Origin: Chimaeribacter californicus
GTDB lineage: Bacteria > Pseudomonadota > Gammaproteobacteria > Enterobacterales > Enterobacteriaceae
DNA length: 64,000 nucleotides
Direction: 5' to 3'
NCBI RefSeq assembly: GCF_002858675.1
Contig: NZ_PJZF01000002.1
Location: 186,001 to 250,000, forward strand
The position numbers and the translations under genes were made by a program. Numbering within the stretch: the first letter of the stretch is position 1; every line of letters starts with the position of its first letter. Below, piece by piece: positions 20,778 to 34,071 of the stretch. The notes below the pieces were generated by a model. The model had not been told where the DNA came from. It worked only from the letters and a program-made list of their open reading frames with translations, and did not search any database.

Positions 20778-22631
20778 TTATGCCGGGCGCGGGGTGTCGT
20801 CCTCGACCGGGATTTCCGCGTCTTCCGGGCGGCCCTGCCAGCCGGTACGCTGCTCCTGCGCCAGACGGGTGTGATCCATCGCCATGGCGTCAGTCAGCAT
20901 CGCTTTCGCCCGCTGCATGCTGGCGATGCGGAACTCGGTGTCCTCGTAGTTCGGCAGCGTCTCCTCCAGCACCTTCAGGTTGTGCTCACGGAAGATGTCC
21001 GCTTTCTCCCGCGCCTCATACGCGCCGAAGCCAATCGCCTCCAGCGTATGCCGGGCGGTGCGCAGCGACCCTTCAAACAGCTCACGCTCCGGGGCTTCCA
21101 CGCCGCGCAAGCGCAACTGGTAGTAGTGATCCACATCGCGCGCACGGGCGATGATCTTCAGGTGCGGGAAGTGCTCGCGCGCCAGATCGGTGAGTTGCAG
21201 GTTGGCATCCACGTCATCAATGGCGTTGATCAGCACTTTCGCCTGTGCCGCCCCGGCGGACTCCAGCAGCTCCACCCGCGTGGCGTCGCCGTAAAACACC
21301 TTGGTGCCGAATTTGCGCAGCGTCTCGACGTGATCCGGGTCGTGATCCAGAACCACCGCGTTGATGCCGTTGGAGAGCAGCATACGGCCGGTGATCTGCC
21401 CGAAACGGCCAAACCCGGCGATGATGACACTCGCATGTTCATCAATGGTGTCGGCCGGGCGCTGGTTGGCCGGTGCGGCTTTTTGCAGGCGTTTTGCCAG
21501 CACCAGCAGCACCGGCGTCACCGCCATGGAGAGCGCCACCGCCAGCGTCAGCGCTTTCGCCCAGTCTACCGGCAACACCCCGGCAGTCTGGGCGGTGCTG
21601 AACACCACAAAGGCGAACTCACTGCCCTGCCCAATCAGGATGGCAAACAGCGCGCGCTGCGCGCGCGGCACATTCAATACCGGGGCGATCAGCCACAACA
21701 GCGCGCCTTTCAGCAGCATAAAGCCGCCGAGCAGCGTGAGGATCAGCAGCGGGTGGTGGAGAAGCGTCCCGAAGTCGATCGACATCCCGACGCCGATAAA
21801 GAACAGCCCCAGCAGCAGCCCTTTGAACGGCTGGATGTCGCTCTCCAGCGCATGACGGTATTCCGAGCTGGCCAGCAGCACCCCGGCCAGGAACGCGCCC
21901 ATCGCCATCGACAGTCCGGCCATCTCCAGCAGCACGCCAAAGCCGAACACCAGGAACAGGGCCACGGCGCTGAAGACTTCACGCATCCCCGATTTCGCCA
22001 CAAAGTGCAGCAGCGGGCGGGTCACATAACGCCCCAGCAGCACCACCAGCGTCAGGGCCATCACTACTTTCCCGGCGGAGAGGGCAAACGCCGCCAGCGT
22101 GGTGCTGCCGCCGCTGGTGGCCAGCAGGGGGATCATCGCCACCAGCGGAATGGCGGCGATATCCTGGAACAGCAGCACCGCAAAGGCGCTGTTGCCGATC
22201 GGCGTGCCGGTCAGGTTACGTTCGCTCATCGCCTGCATGGCGATCGCCGTGGAGGAGAGCGCCAGCGTCAGGCCGATCAGCGCCGCCACCTGCCACGTCA
22301 GCCCCAGGAAGTAGCAGAACGCGCTGAGCAGCAGGCCGCCGCCCACCATCTGTAGCCCGCCGCCGCCGAATACCGCGACCCGCAGGTTCCACAGCCGTTT
22401 TGGGTCCAGCTCCAGGCCGATGATAAACAGCATCAGCACCACGCCGATTTCGGCGAACGTCAGGATCGATTCGGCATCAGAGACCAGCCGCAGCCCCCAT
22501 GGGCCGATCAGGCAGCCGGCGATCAGGTAACCCAGCACCGATCCCAGGCCGAAACGTACCGCCACCGGCACAATCAGCGCGGCGGAGCCGAGGTAAATAA
22601 GCCCCTCCAGCATCATGTCATGGTTATCCAT
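20778..22631 (-). CDS. kefC: glutathione-gated K+ efflux antiporter KefC
   Basis: 617 residues (E. coli 620). KefC is a CPA2 K+/H+ antiporter kept shut by glutathione and opened by its adducts, acidifying the cell to protect it from electrophiles. About twelve helices (residues 1-380) carry [20 protein letters not shown] cytosolic RCK/KTN domain starts at [16 protein letters not shown] use ATG 22631 ([17 protein letters not shown]); the frame continues 11 codons upstream inside kefF. The 8-base overlap with kefF couples synthesis of channel and ancillary subunit. Confidence 0.96.
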   Translation of the reverse strand: MDNHDMMLEGLIYLGSAALIVPVAVRFGLGSVLGYLIAGCLIGPWGLRLVSDAESILTFAEIGVVLMLFIIGLELDPKRLWNLRVAVFGGGGLQMVGGGLLLSAFCYFLGLTWQVAALIGLTLALSSTAIAMQAMSERNLTGTPIGNSAFAVLLFQDIAAIPLVAMIPLLATSGGSTTLAAFALSAGKVVMALTLVVLLGRYVTRPLLHFVAKSGMREVFSAVALFLVFGFGVLLEMAGLSMAMGAFLAGVLLASSEYRHALESDIQPFKGLLLGLFFIGVGMSIDFGTLLHHPLLILTLLGGFMLLKGALLWLIAPVLNVPRAQRALFAILIGQGSEFAFVVFSTAQTAGVLPVDWAKALTLAVALSMAVTPVLLVLAKRLQKAAPANQRPADTIDEHASVIIAGFGRFGQITGRMLLSNGINAVVLDHDPDHVETLRKFGTKVFYGDATRVELLESAGAAQAKVLINAIDDVDANLQLTDLAREHFPHLKIIARARDVDHYYQLRLRGVEAPERELFEGSLRTARHTLEAIGFGAYEAREKADIFREHNLKVLEETLPNYEDTEFRIASMQRAKAMLTDAMAMDHTRLAQEQRTGWQGRPEDAEIPVEDDTPRPA

Positions 22632-23193
22632 GCGTCCCCCCGGCCAGCGCGGCGGTAGATTCATTGGCGGCCTGCGGCAGCAGGTAAGCGGAAAGCTGGC
22701 TGTGGTAGCGGGCGGCCGCGGCCTCCAGCGTCACAGGGTCGCAGTTAAAGGTGCCGTGCAGCACAAAGGGCGGCTGCCACTGCATGCCGCAATAGAGCGC
22801 GGTGGCCTCCAGCGGCTGCGCCAGGGCGGCGAAGTCCGGAAAGTTGCCGAGTTCAAAGTGGTGGTGGTCCCCGCCGGTGGTCACCGCCCAGAGCGCCTTT
22901 TTGCCGCGCAGCGCGTGGCCGCCCTGCCCGTAGGCCCAGCCATGGGTCAGCACTTTGTCAAACCAGAGCTTCAATAACGGCGGCATGCTGTACCACTGCA
23001 TCGGGTGCTGCCAGACCACCAGCGAGGCACGGCTCAGCGCCTGCTGTTCAGCCTCCACATTCAGCGCGAAATCGGGATAGAGATCGTAAAGCGATCTCAC
23101 TTCAACCTGATCCAGCTCGCCGGCCGCCTGAATCAGGCGCTTGTTAGCGTGCGAGTGCTGCGGATAGGGGTGGGCATAAATAATCAGGATCAT
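22624..23193 (-). CDS. kefF: KefC ancillary oxidoreductase KefF
   Basis: 189 residues (E. coli 176), starting [18 protein letters not shown]. It is a flavodoxin-fold, FMN-containing quinone reductase that binds the KefC RCK domain and is needed for full activity. [16 protein letters not shown] and [13 protein letters not shown] match the family. The frame is open 70 codons upstream without similarity, so that part is excluded. kefC follows with an 8-base overlap. Confidence 0.95.
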   Translation of the reverse strand: MILIIYAHPYPQHSHANKRLIQAAGELDQVEVRSLYDLYPDFALNVEAEQQALSRASLVVWQHPMQWYSMPPLLKLWFDKVLTHGWAYGQGGHALRGKKALWAVTTGGDHHHFELGNFPDFAALAQPLEATALYCGMQWQPPFVLHGTFNCDPVTLEAAAARYHSQLSAYLLPQAANESTAALAGGTHG

Positions 23194-23380
23194 AGGGATC
23201 TCACTGCAAAGCGTGTGCTTCAGGTCGTGGTCACGGGAACAGGCCCCGTTGCCGCCGCCTTTCGGAAACAGGCATTCTACGGGGTTAACCCGGTGTGAGA
23301 AATGGGAAAAAAGAGAAACGCGGGCCACAGGCGGCGGGTGCATAAAGACGCGCCGCGCTGAATGCTTAACGGCCTTCAGG

Positions 23381-24268
23381 CTACCCGGTGCGCAATTCTG
23401 CAAAAAAATGCGTCAGCCGCCGGCCATACAACCCGACAACCAACCCAGAAATAATCAGCAGCAGGGCGAGGATTTTTACCGGCGAAAGCGTTTCCCCCAC
23501 TATCACCATGGAACCCAGAATCCCAAACACCGGCACCAGCAACGACAGGGGGGCCACGGTGGACACCGGGTATTGCTTAAGCAGGGAATTCCATACCCAG
23601 TAGCCGAACAGGGTATTGGGATAGACCTGAAACAGCACTGACAACACGGCGCGCGCGTCCATGTGGCTGACCAGCGATATATAGCCGCGGGTGCCGTTGG
23701 CCAGCCAGTCCAGCAGAAAGAGGGGAACCGGCGCAAAGGCGCTCGACCAGACCAGAAAGGCAAATACCTGCCTGGTGCCCGCCTTCTTGTTAATGATGTT
23801 GGCGATACTCCAGGCGATGGCCCCCGCCAGCACCAGCAGCATACCGGAGAAGGTCACGGAACCATCAGTGATGAAAACAATGCTCAGTAATCCCCCGCAG
23901 GCAATCATGAACCCGGCGATTTGATAACGGCTGAGGCTCTCTTTCAATACCAGGCGGCCCAGCAGCAGGGTAAAAAAGGCGCTGAATTGCAGCAAGAGTG
24001 ACGCGATCCCTGCTGAAAGCCCGGTTCTGATCCCCAGGTTGACCAGCCCCCACAGGCCAATGCCAAACACCAGACCATAGCTGATGATGTAGCGCCATGG
24101 GACATCCGGTTTTTTGATAAACAGCAGGAGTGGTAACGCGCATAGCGTGAAGCGTATGCCTGCCAGCGTGAAGGGCTCCACCGAACTCAGCCCCAGCTTG
24201 ATAACTGAAAAGTTAATGCCCCAGATTGCCGTTATCAGAACGGCGAGCAACAGATGATGTAATTTCAT
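23381..24268 (-). CDS. EamA-family (DMT) exporter
   Basis: 295 residues with ten predicted helices in two EamA repeats, starting MKLHHLLLAVLITAIWGINF. Motifs LRFTLCALPLLL-like (IRFTLCALPLLLF), SLLLQFSAFFTLLLGRLVLKE and VSTVAPLSLLVPVFGIL resemble E. coli EamA (YdeD), an O-acetylserine/cysteine exporter. That substrate is a guess. ATG 24268 overlaps the stop of the upstream MFS gene in ATGA, so the two are co-translated and probably act in one detoxification or export response. kefF follows 187 bp downstream on the same strand. Confidence 0.87.
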   Translation of the reverse strand: MKLHHLLLAVLITAIWGINFSVIKLGLSSVEPFTLAGIRFTLCALPLLLFIKKPDVPWRYIISYGLVFGIGLWGLVNLGIRTGLSAGIASLLLQFSAFFTLLLGRLVLKESLSRYQIAGFMIACGGLLSIVFITDGSVTFSGMLLVLAGAIAWSIANIINKKAGTRQVFAFLVWSSAFAPVPLFLLDWLANGTRGYISLVSHMDARAVLSVLFQVYPNTLFGYWVWNSLLKQYPVSTVAPLSLLVPVFGILGSMVIVGETLSPVKILALLLIISGLVVGLYGRRLTHFFAELRTG

Positions 24269-25476
24269 GATTGACGGGATCCTGCCCAGAAGAGAAAAGC
24301 ACAGGCACTCACGAGTGCCCCCGCGAAGCAGACTGACTGCCACCCCCAGCGCGCATAAAGCGCCGTTGCGGTAATGGCGCCCAGTGCGCTGCCCACCGAA
24401 TAAAAACACATATAGGCGCCGACCAGACGGCTCGCCGCGTCCGGCCTGGCCGCAATCAGGATGCTCTGGTTGGTCACATGGATGGTTTGCACCGCGAAGT
24501 CCAGCGTGATGACGCCGATGAGAAGCCACAGCAAAGACGTTTCGGTATAAGCGATGGGCAGCCACGAGAGGGTCAGCACCGCCAGCGCCGTGCCGGTCGC
24601 ACGCTGCCCCTTGCCTCTATCTGCCCATAAACCCGCTCTTGACGCCGCCAGCGCACCGGCAATGCCCGCTAATCCAAACAGGCCTATCTGGGTATGTGAC
24701 AACGACATGGCACTGAGCGGCATGACCATCGACGTCCACAGCATGCTGAAAGCAGCAAAGATAAGCAGGGCAAAAAGCCCCCGCGTCCTCAGCTGAGGTT
24801 CAGTGATAAACAGGCGGAAAACTGACAGCAGCAGGGAAAGATAGGCAGGCGTTGGCGTCCGGGGCGGGGTAGACGGCATCACTTTGCCCAGTAAACAGGC
24901 GACGAGCAACATCAGGCCGGCCGCCGTCAGGTAAACCACCCGCCAGCCGGCGAGATCGGCAATCGTTCCTGAGATAAAACGGGCCAGCAGGATCCCCAGC
25001 ACAATGCCGCTGGTCACCGTGCCGACCACCTGCCCGCGCCGCTGGGGAGCCGCCAGCGTCGCAGCCCAGGCCACCATGAGTTGCACCACCACCGCCATCA
25101 GGCCGGTAAACAACATCGCGCATAACAGGGTTGCCAGATTTTGTGATAACCCCGCCGCTGCCAGCGCCAGCACGGAAAGTAACAGATGAGTGATAACCAG
25201 GGTTTTTCGGTTTACCCGATCGCCAAGCGGCACCAGAAAGATCAACCCGGCTGCATACCCCGCCTGGGTAGCGGTGATGACGCTGCCTATCGTGCCGGGC
25301 GGCACCTTCAGGCTGGCTGACATCGATTCCAGTAAAGGCTGAGCCGAATAGACATTGGCCACCGCCAGGGCACTCGTGAGGGAAAACAGAAAGGTTATCC
25401 GCGGGGTAAGCACCGGGGCCTCTGCCAAAGCGATCTTTTCCATAGCCTCCGCATGTGTATCTGCCTTCCTGTCCAT
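24265..25476 (-). CDS. MFS efflux transporter
   Basis: 403 residues, about twelve helices. VYSAQPLLESMSASL near the start, then VPLGDRVNRKTLVIT (the loop 2-3 motif) and QRRGQVVGTVTSGIVLGILLAR (motif C-like antiporter region) mark a drug:H+ antiporter-1 type. ATG 25476 has AAGGG at good distance; a GTG two codons earlier is possible. It is divergent from the HxlR regulator and coupled to the EamA gene. Substrate is unknown; regulation by the HxlR protein is likely. Confidence 0.87.
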   Translation of the reverse strand: MDRKADTHAEAMEKIALAEAPVLTPRITFLFSLTSALAVANVYSAQPLLESMSASLKVPPGTIGSVITATQAGYAAGLIFLVPLGDRVNRKTLVITHLLLSVLALAAAGLSQNLATLLCAMLFTGLMAVVVQLMVAWAATLAAPQRRGQVVGTVTSGIVLGILLARFISGTIADLAGWRVVYLTAAGLMLLVACLLGKVMPSTPPRTPTPAYLSLLLSVFRLFITEPQLRTRGLFALLIFAAFSMLWTSMVMPLSAMSLSHTQIGLFGLAGIAGALAASRAGLWADRGKGQRATGTALAVLTLSWLPIAYTETSLLWLLIGVITLDFAVQTIHVTNQSILIAARPDAASRLVGAYMCFYSVGSALGAITATALYARWGWQSVCFAGALVSACAFLFWAGSRQS

Positions 25477-25491
25477 CGTCACGCCCTTATC

Positions 25492-25573
25492 TGGTTTTTT
25501 TTTGAAACTACATGCCCCATAGAATTACCCTCAGTGGTTTTTTTTTGCAACTTCTTTTGGTGAGGATTATGCT
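25492..25573. promoter_or_regulatory. divergent control region with two T-tract direct repeats
   Basis: Two 18-bp repeats, TGG-T9-GAAACT (25492-25509) and TGG-T9-GCAACT (25535-25552), differ at one base and start 43 bp apart, near four helical turns. The right repeat overlaps a plus-strand -35 TTGCAA (25545-25550), 17 bases before a -10 TATGCT (25568-25573) that would drive the HxlR gene. They are the obvious candidate operators for HxlR over both transcription units. Confidence 0.6.
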
Positions 25574-25609
25574 GGCGTCAATAAACGGGCAAACGGAGAG
25601 CAAAAACAG

Positions 25610-26071
25610 ATGGCAAAACAGGAATCGCTCAGAACCAGCGAATGCCCCGTCGCCAGGACGTTAGAGTCCATTGGTGAACGCTGGTGTCTGATGATCATCC
25701 GTGAGGCGTTTGACGATGTGCGCAGATTCAGTGAGTTTCAAAAGAATCTGGGCCTGGCGAGAAATATTCTGGCTTCCCGCCTGAAACTGCTGGTTGATAT
25801 CGGTGTGTTTGAGATCTGCCCCGCGTCAGATGGCAGTGCGTACAGCGAATATGTCCTGACCGAAAAGGGTCGTTCCGTCTTCCCGATTGTGGTGGCCATA
25901 CGGCAATGGGGGGAGCGCTATATGTTTGAGCAGGGCGAGACACATTCTGTGCTGCTGGATAACGCCTGCGGGCAGCCAGTGCAGCCGCTGGAAGTGCGTT
26001 CACTTCACGGGCATAAACTGGAACCCGGCGATTGCCATCGCCAGCGGGTGATGGCAGGCAAAAAAGCGTGA
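25610..26071 (+). CDS. HxlR-family winged-helix regulator
   Basis: 153 residues. The HxlR-type DNA-binding domain spans about residues 10-110: CPVARTLESIGERWCLMIIR, then RRFSEFQKNLGLARNILASRLKLL. HxlR proteins bind as dimers to promoter repeats and often sense electrophiles or oxidants through an N-terminal cysteine. Here C12 is at the expected place and C26 is nearby. A C-terminal tail beyond residue 115 is longer than in minimal family members. It is divergent from the MFS/EamA export pair and probably controls both units. Confidence 0.9.
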   Translation: MAKQESLRTSECPVARTLESIGERWCLMIIREAFDDVRRFSEFQKNLGLARNILASRLKLLVDIGVFEICPASDGSAYSEYVLTEKGRSVFPIVVAIRQWGERYMFEQGETHSVLLDNACGQPVQPLEVRSLHGHKLEPGDCHRQRVMAGKKA

Positions 26072-26160
26072 TATGCCCTTTGGATTACGCGGCAGGGCCG
26101 GGCACGATGCCCCTTCCCGCCTGGCCGCAATAGTGATGCATTGACGGTACAGGCATAAAA

Positions 26161-26184
26161 AAACCCCACGTTGCCGTGGGGTTT
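26161..26184. terminator. terminator between hxlR gene and carB
   Basis: AAACCCCAC (26161-26169) and GTGGGGTTT (26176-26184) pair around GTTGCC, with A- and T-tracts outside on both sides. It can end carAB on the minus strand and the HxlR gene on the plus strand. Confidence 0.9.
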
Positions 26185-26202
26185 TTGCTGAGGTGACTAA
26201 AA

Positions 26203-29433
<3,231 letters not shown>

Positions 29434-29451
29434 GGCTGTTATGGCTCCTGA

Positions 29452-30600
29452 TTATTTGGCGGTGGAACGGTAAGTCTTGATCAAGTCGATAAAGTGGTCG
29501 AACAGCGGTGCGGCATCGTGCGGGCCGGGGCTGGCTTCCGGGTGGCCCTGGAAGCTGAAGGCCGGCTTGCTGGTGTGGTGGATGCCCTGCACCGTGTGGT
29601 CGAACAGCGAGGAGTGCGTCACGCGCAGCGTCGGCGGCAAGTCCTCTTCATCCACCGCAAAACCGTGGTTCTGCGCGGTGATCATCACCGTGTTGTTGTC
29701 CCAGTCTTTCACCGGGTGGTTGCCGCCGTGGTGGCCGAGCTTCATCTTGCGGGTTTTCGCGCCGCAGGCCAGCGCCAGCAACTGGTGGCCGAGGCAGATG
29801 CCGAACACCGGCACGTCCGTTTCCAGGAAGCGCTGGATCGCCGCGATGGCGTAGTCGCACGGTTCCGGGTCACCCGGGCCGTTGGAGAGGAACACGCCGT
29901 CCGGGTTCATCGCCAGCACCTCGTCGGCCGGGGTCTGCGCCGGGACAACCGTCAGGCGGCAGCCGCGATCCACCAGCATCCGCAGGATATTGCGCTTCAC
30001 GCCGTAGTCGTAGGCCACCACGTGGAACGGCAGCTCAGCCGCCTCGGCCGCTTCCGGCAGGCCGCCTTCCAGCGCCCAGCTGCCCTGCTGCCAGCTGTAG
30101 CTCTCGCGGGTGCAGACCTCTTTCGCCAGGTCCATGCCTTTCAGGCCCGGGAAGGCTTTGGCTTTTTCCAGCGCCAGCGCGGCGTCTACCGTGTCACCGG
30201 CGATGATGCAGCCGTTCTGCGCGCCCTTCTCACGCAGCAAGCGCGTGAGTTTACGGGTATCGATGTCCGCGATGCCGACAATGTTGAGGCGCTTGAGGTA
30301 GTCGGAGAGGTTTTCTTCATTACGGTAGTTGCTGGCAATCAGCGGGAGGTCGCGGATAACCAGGGCTTGCGCATGAACAGTGGAGGATTCTTCATCGGCG
30401 GCGTTGGTGCCGACATTGCCGATATGGGGATAAGTAAGGGTGACGATCTGGCGGGAATAGGAAGGATCAGTGAGGATTTCTTGATAACCGGTCATCGACG
30501 TATTGAAGACCACTTCCCCCACTGCCGTACCTTCGGCCCCAATGGCCCGACCGTGGAATTGGGTTCCGTCTTCCAGAACCAACAGCGCTGACTTAATCAA
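29452..30600 (-). CDS. carA: carbamoyl-phosphate synthase small subunit CarA
   Basis: 382 residues, identical in length to E. coli. It is the glutaminase subunit: the class I amidotransferase domain has nucleophile C269 in [12 protein letters not shown]. The start codon is TTG (30600), as in E. coli carA, supported by GGAGGA at 30605-30610 on the minus strand. Two ARG boxes and a promoter lie directly upstream, so arginine control is likely. dapB lies further upstream, co-oriented but separated by a terminator. Confidence 0.98.
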   Translation of the reverse strand: MIKSALLVLEDGTQFHGRAIGAEGTAVGEVVFNTSMTGYQEILTDPSYSRQIVTLTYPHIGNVGTNAADEESSTVHAQALVIRDLPLIASNYRNEENLSDYLKRLNIVGIADIDTRKLTRLLREKGAQNGCIIAGDTVDAALALEKAKAFPGLKGMDLAKEVCTRESYSWQQGSWALEGGLPEAAEAAELPFHVVAYDYGVKRNILRMLVDRGCRLTVVPAQTPADEVLAMNPDGVFLSNGPGDPEPCDYAIAAIQRFLETDVPVFGICLGHQLLALACGAKTRKMKLGHHGGNHPVKDWDNNTVMITAQNHGFAVDEEDLPPTLRVTHSSLFDHTVQGIHHTSKPAFSFQGHPEASPGPHDAAPLFDHFIDLIKTYRSTAK

Positions 30601-30611
30601 AGCATCCTCCA

Positions 30612-30666
30612 GGAATAATCAATCACATTATTTGCATATTAATTCAGAACAGACGCGCTAAATCAA
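30612..30666 (-). promoter_or_regulatory. carAB promoter P2 with two ARG boxes
   Basis: Two ArgR operator cores, TGAATTAATATGCA (30633-30646) and TGATTGATTATTCC (30612-30625), are centred 21 bp apart, the normal ArgR pair spacing. They match TGAAT-N4-ATTCA with one and two changes. A promoter TTGATT (30661-30666) - 17 bp - ATTAAT (30638-30643), all minus strand, overlaps the first box. This mirrors the arginine-repressed proximal promoter of E. coli carAB. Confidence 0.75.
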
Positions 30667-30823
30667 TGCAAAAATCGCTGCAAGAGCTAATTTTCGGCAA
30701 ATTGCGCGCATTCTAATGAGGGCGATCCCCTTTGTCTACCCACACGGCCCTTTTTTGTTATGTTTTCTCACCATTCAGACAAATTACCTCTTATTCGCGT
30801 CAAAAGCACCGGATAAGTCGGGG

Positions 30824-30839
30824 GAGTAAACGGTTGCGA
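30824..30839 (-). promoter_or_regulatory. PurR-like operator upstream of carAB
   Basis: The core AAACGGTTGCG resembles the PurR palindrome ACGCAAACGTTTGCGT at 11 of 16 positions. It lies some 225-240 bp before carA, about where PurR acts on the distal P1 promoter of E. coli carAB. The weaker left half keeps confidence low. Apart from this, the ARG boxes and the dapB terminator, I see nothing definite in the 466-bp carA-dapB gap; a 69-codon frame at 30732-30941 shows no coding signs. Confidence 0.35.
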
Positions 30840-30987
30840 GTCACCCAGCAGAAAGAAAGGGCAGGAAAACGCCGGATGTGGATGATTTTTATACTAACAA
30901 GTAAGTGCGCGGCGCACCAAGATGAGGAAAAGTGTCATTAATAGAGGCGATAATAAAAATAAGCATTGTAACGCCCATTTTTACAGT

Positions 30988-31015
30988 AAAAAAAAGGGCA
31001 ATCAAGGAATTGCCC
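30988..31015 (-). terminator. terminator of dapB
   Basis: Read on the minus strand, GGGCAAT (31015-31009) pairs with ATTGCCC (31002-30996), followed by eight Ts. It lies 52 bases after the dapB stop. Confidence 0.85.
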
Positions 31016-31066
31016 GGCAATCAAAGAAGTATGATCAAAAAACCACATCACGATGGTTTGGGAAAG

Positions 31067-32265
<1,199 letters not shown>

Positions 32266-33141
32266 ATGGCCGATTTTCTACGTTCTGAGATAACCCCGGT
32301 TAACGATTACCGGGCCGAGCTGGGCGAAACGCCCGTGTGGTGTGACCGCAGCCAGTCGCTGCTGTGGGTGGACATCAACCGCCGGCGCCTGCTGCGCTAC
32401 TGGCCGTCACGCCGGGAGACGGAGATCCGCAATTTGCCGAGCGTCACCAGCGGCGTGCTGCTCACGGATAAGGATGAGGTGTTCCTGCTGGCCGCCCATC
32501 AGGGGATTGCCGCCTATGACTACGCCAGCGGTGAGATTACCGTGCTGTGCGACTACCCGGAAGAGACCAGCAAAACCCGCCCGAATGAGGCGGCGGTCGC
32601 GCCGGACGGCTCCCTGTGGTTCGGCACCATGGAGTTGACCGAAAGCGAGCCGATCGGTGCCTGGTACCGTTTTGCCGCCGGGGACGCCGCGCCGGAGATG
32701 ATGATGGACAAGCTCACCATCCCCAATACGCTGGTGTGGCATGAGAACCGCGTCTGGTTCGCGGACAGCAACGCCAAACGCTTCTACTCCGGCAACGGCA
32801 AGCGCATCAACCCGCGCACACTGAGCTGCTATTCCAGCGGTGACCTGACGCCGGACGGCTCTACGCTGACCACCGGCGGCCGTTTGATCAATGCCTGTTT
32901 CGGCCACCACTGTCTGTTCACCTACCAGATTAATGAGGGCGAACTGCTGGCGGAAGAGGCGATCCCGCTGCCGGTGACCCAGCCAAGCTGCTGCACCTTT
33001 GGCGGCCCGGAGCGCAAGACGCTGTTTATCACCTCCGCACGCAAAGGCATGGAGAACCCCGGCGCGCTGGAAGGCGCACTGTTGCAGGTCGAGACCAGCG
33101 AGACCGGCGCCCCGCAGCACCGCTTTATTTTGCCGGGCTGA
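32266..33141 (+). CDS. SMP-30/gluconolactonase/LRE-family protein
   Basis: 291 residues from ATG 32266; AGGGAGGA lies 11 bases upstream. The six-bladed propeller family is marked by AELGETPVWCDRS (metal-binding glutamate), RPNEAAVAPDGSLWFGTM, PNTLVWHENRVWFADSNA (asparagine and aspartate ligands) and a late FGG turn. Members hydrolyse lactones such as gluconolactone using Ca2+ or Zn2+; others act on unrelated esters. It runs convergently toward citG, 36 bp apart, at the edge of the citrate island. A link to citrate metabolism is not known and not assumed; substrate is undetermined. Confidence 0.87.
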   Translation: MADFLRSEITPVNDYRAELGETPVWCDRSQSLLWVDINRRRLLRYWPSRRETEIRNLPSVTSGVLLTDKDEVFLLAAHQGIAAYDYASGEITVLCDYPEETSKTRPNEAAVAPDGSLWFGTMELTESEPIGAWYRFAAGDAAPEMMMDKLTIPNTLVWHENRVWFADSNAKRFYSGNGKRINPRTLSCYSSGDLTPDGSTLTTGGRLINACFGHHCLFTYQINEGELLAEEAIPLPVTQPSCCTFGGPERKTLFITSARKGMENPGALEGALLQVETSETGAPQHRFILPG

Positions 33142-33177
33142 GTTTTCCTGCCTGCGCATCACCCTGACAAGGCGGCT

Positions 33178-34071
33178 TTACCAGGCCGCCCACGCCGCCT
33201 CCCCCACCGGGAATTCAGCCAGAAAGGCCGTGACCGCCAGCAGATCGGCACTGCCGCCGGGGCTGAGGTGGCGGGCGATAAGCGCATCATCCAGCGCATA
33301 TAAGCGCGCCATGCCGTCCGGTGCCGACACCCCGCCCTGCCACAACAGCCCCTGCGCCTGCTGCTGCACATAGTGCAACCCCGCTACTCCGCCGCGTGCC
33401 GCCAGATTGGTGTCGGCATTCCAGGCCATCAGGTGCAGTAACACCTGTAACCGCGCCTGCGCTTTATCGCCGGTTTTCGTCATCATCCGCCGCCAGGTCG
33501 GCAGCGCCACACTGCGCACGGTATGAAAGCCACTCTCTGCCTCACCGCGTGCGCCGGTCAGGCCGTGCTGCTGATAGAGCCGCTCCCCGGCGGTGCGCGG
33601 TGCGGTGATGCCGGCCAACTCCCGCTGCACCAGCCCCCGGCAGAACTGGCTGACGGCTTCACACAACGGTTGCTGCGCCAGCGGCTGTTGCTGGGCCGTG
33701 AGCCGCCCCGCCGCGGCCAGCAACAAGCCGAAGGCGAAAATCGCGCCTTTGTGGGTATTCACCCCGCCGGTGGCGTGCAGCATCCCCGCCTCACACGCCA
33801 GCCCCAGCGGCCGCAGCATCGGCAACACCTGCACCGGAGCGAGCGCGGCGGTGCTGAACCCCAGATCGTAAAAGCGCGGCATCCGGGGCAACAGCGCTTC
33901 AATGCTGCGCACAAACAGCCCGAGGTTCATGTCCCGGTGCGCGCCGTTGTTACGCTTGTCCACCAGCCCCGGTTTCGGCGTCAGCATCACCTCCTGCAAT
34001 AACGCCTCCCCCATCTGCTGCACCAGCTGTTCCCGCAACGGCGTCCGGGGCGGTAAGGTTATTCCGCTCAT
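33178..34071 (-). CDS. citG: triphosphoribosyl-dephospho-CoA synthase CitG
   Basis: 297 residues (E. coli 292). CitG condenses ATP with dephospho-CoA to the precursor of the citrate lyase prosthetic group, releasing adenine. Motifs TPKPGLVDKRNNGAHRDMN near residue 31, GVNTHKGAIFAFGLLLAA and LSPGGSADLLA near the C-terminus are family hallmarks. The start (ATG 34071) lies inside the citX frame, overlapping it by 122 bp. It is the last gene of the citCDEFXG unit. Confidence 0.93.
   Translation of the reverse strand: MSGITLPPRTPLREQLVQQMGEALLQEVMLTPKPGLVDKRNNGAHRDMNLGLFVRSIEALLPRMPRFYDLGFSTAALAPVQVLPMLRPLGLACEAGMLHATGGVNTHKGAIFAFGLLLAAAGRLTAQQQPLAQQPLCEAVSQFCRGLVQRELAGITAPRTAGERLYQQHGLTGARGEAESGFHTVRSVALPTWRRMMTKTGDKAQARLQVLLHLMAWNADTNLAARGGVAGLHYVQQQAQGLLWQGGVSAPDGMARLYALDDALIARHLSPGGSADLLAVTAFLAEFPVGEAAWAAW

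Noticed and set aside
25492-25552. T-tract repeats as a CRISPR or IS end
   Set aside because: Only two copies, no further spacing pattern, no cas genes or transposase, and they lie exactly over a promoter.
30732-30941. 69-codon frame in the carA-dapB gap
   Set aside because: No ribosome site, no similarity, and it runs against the carAB regulatory region.
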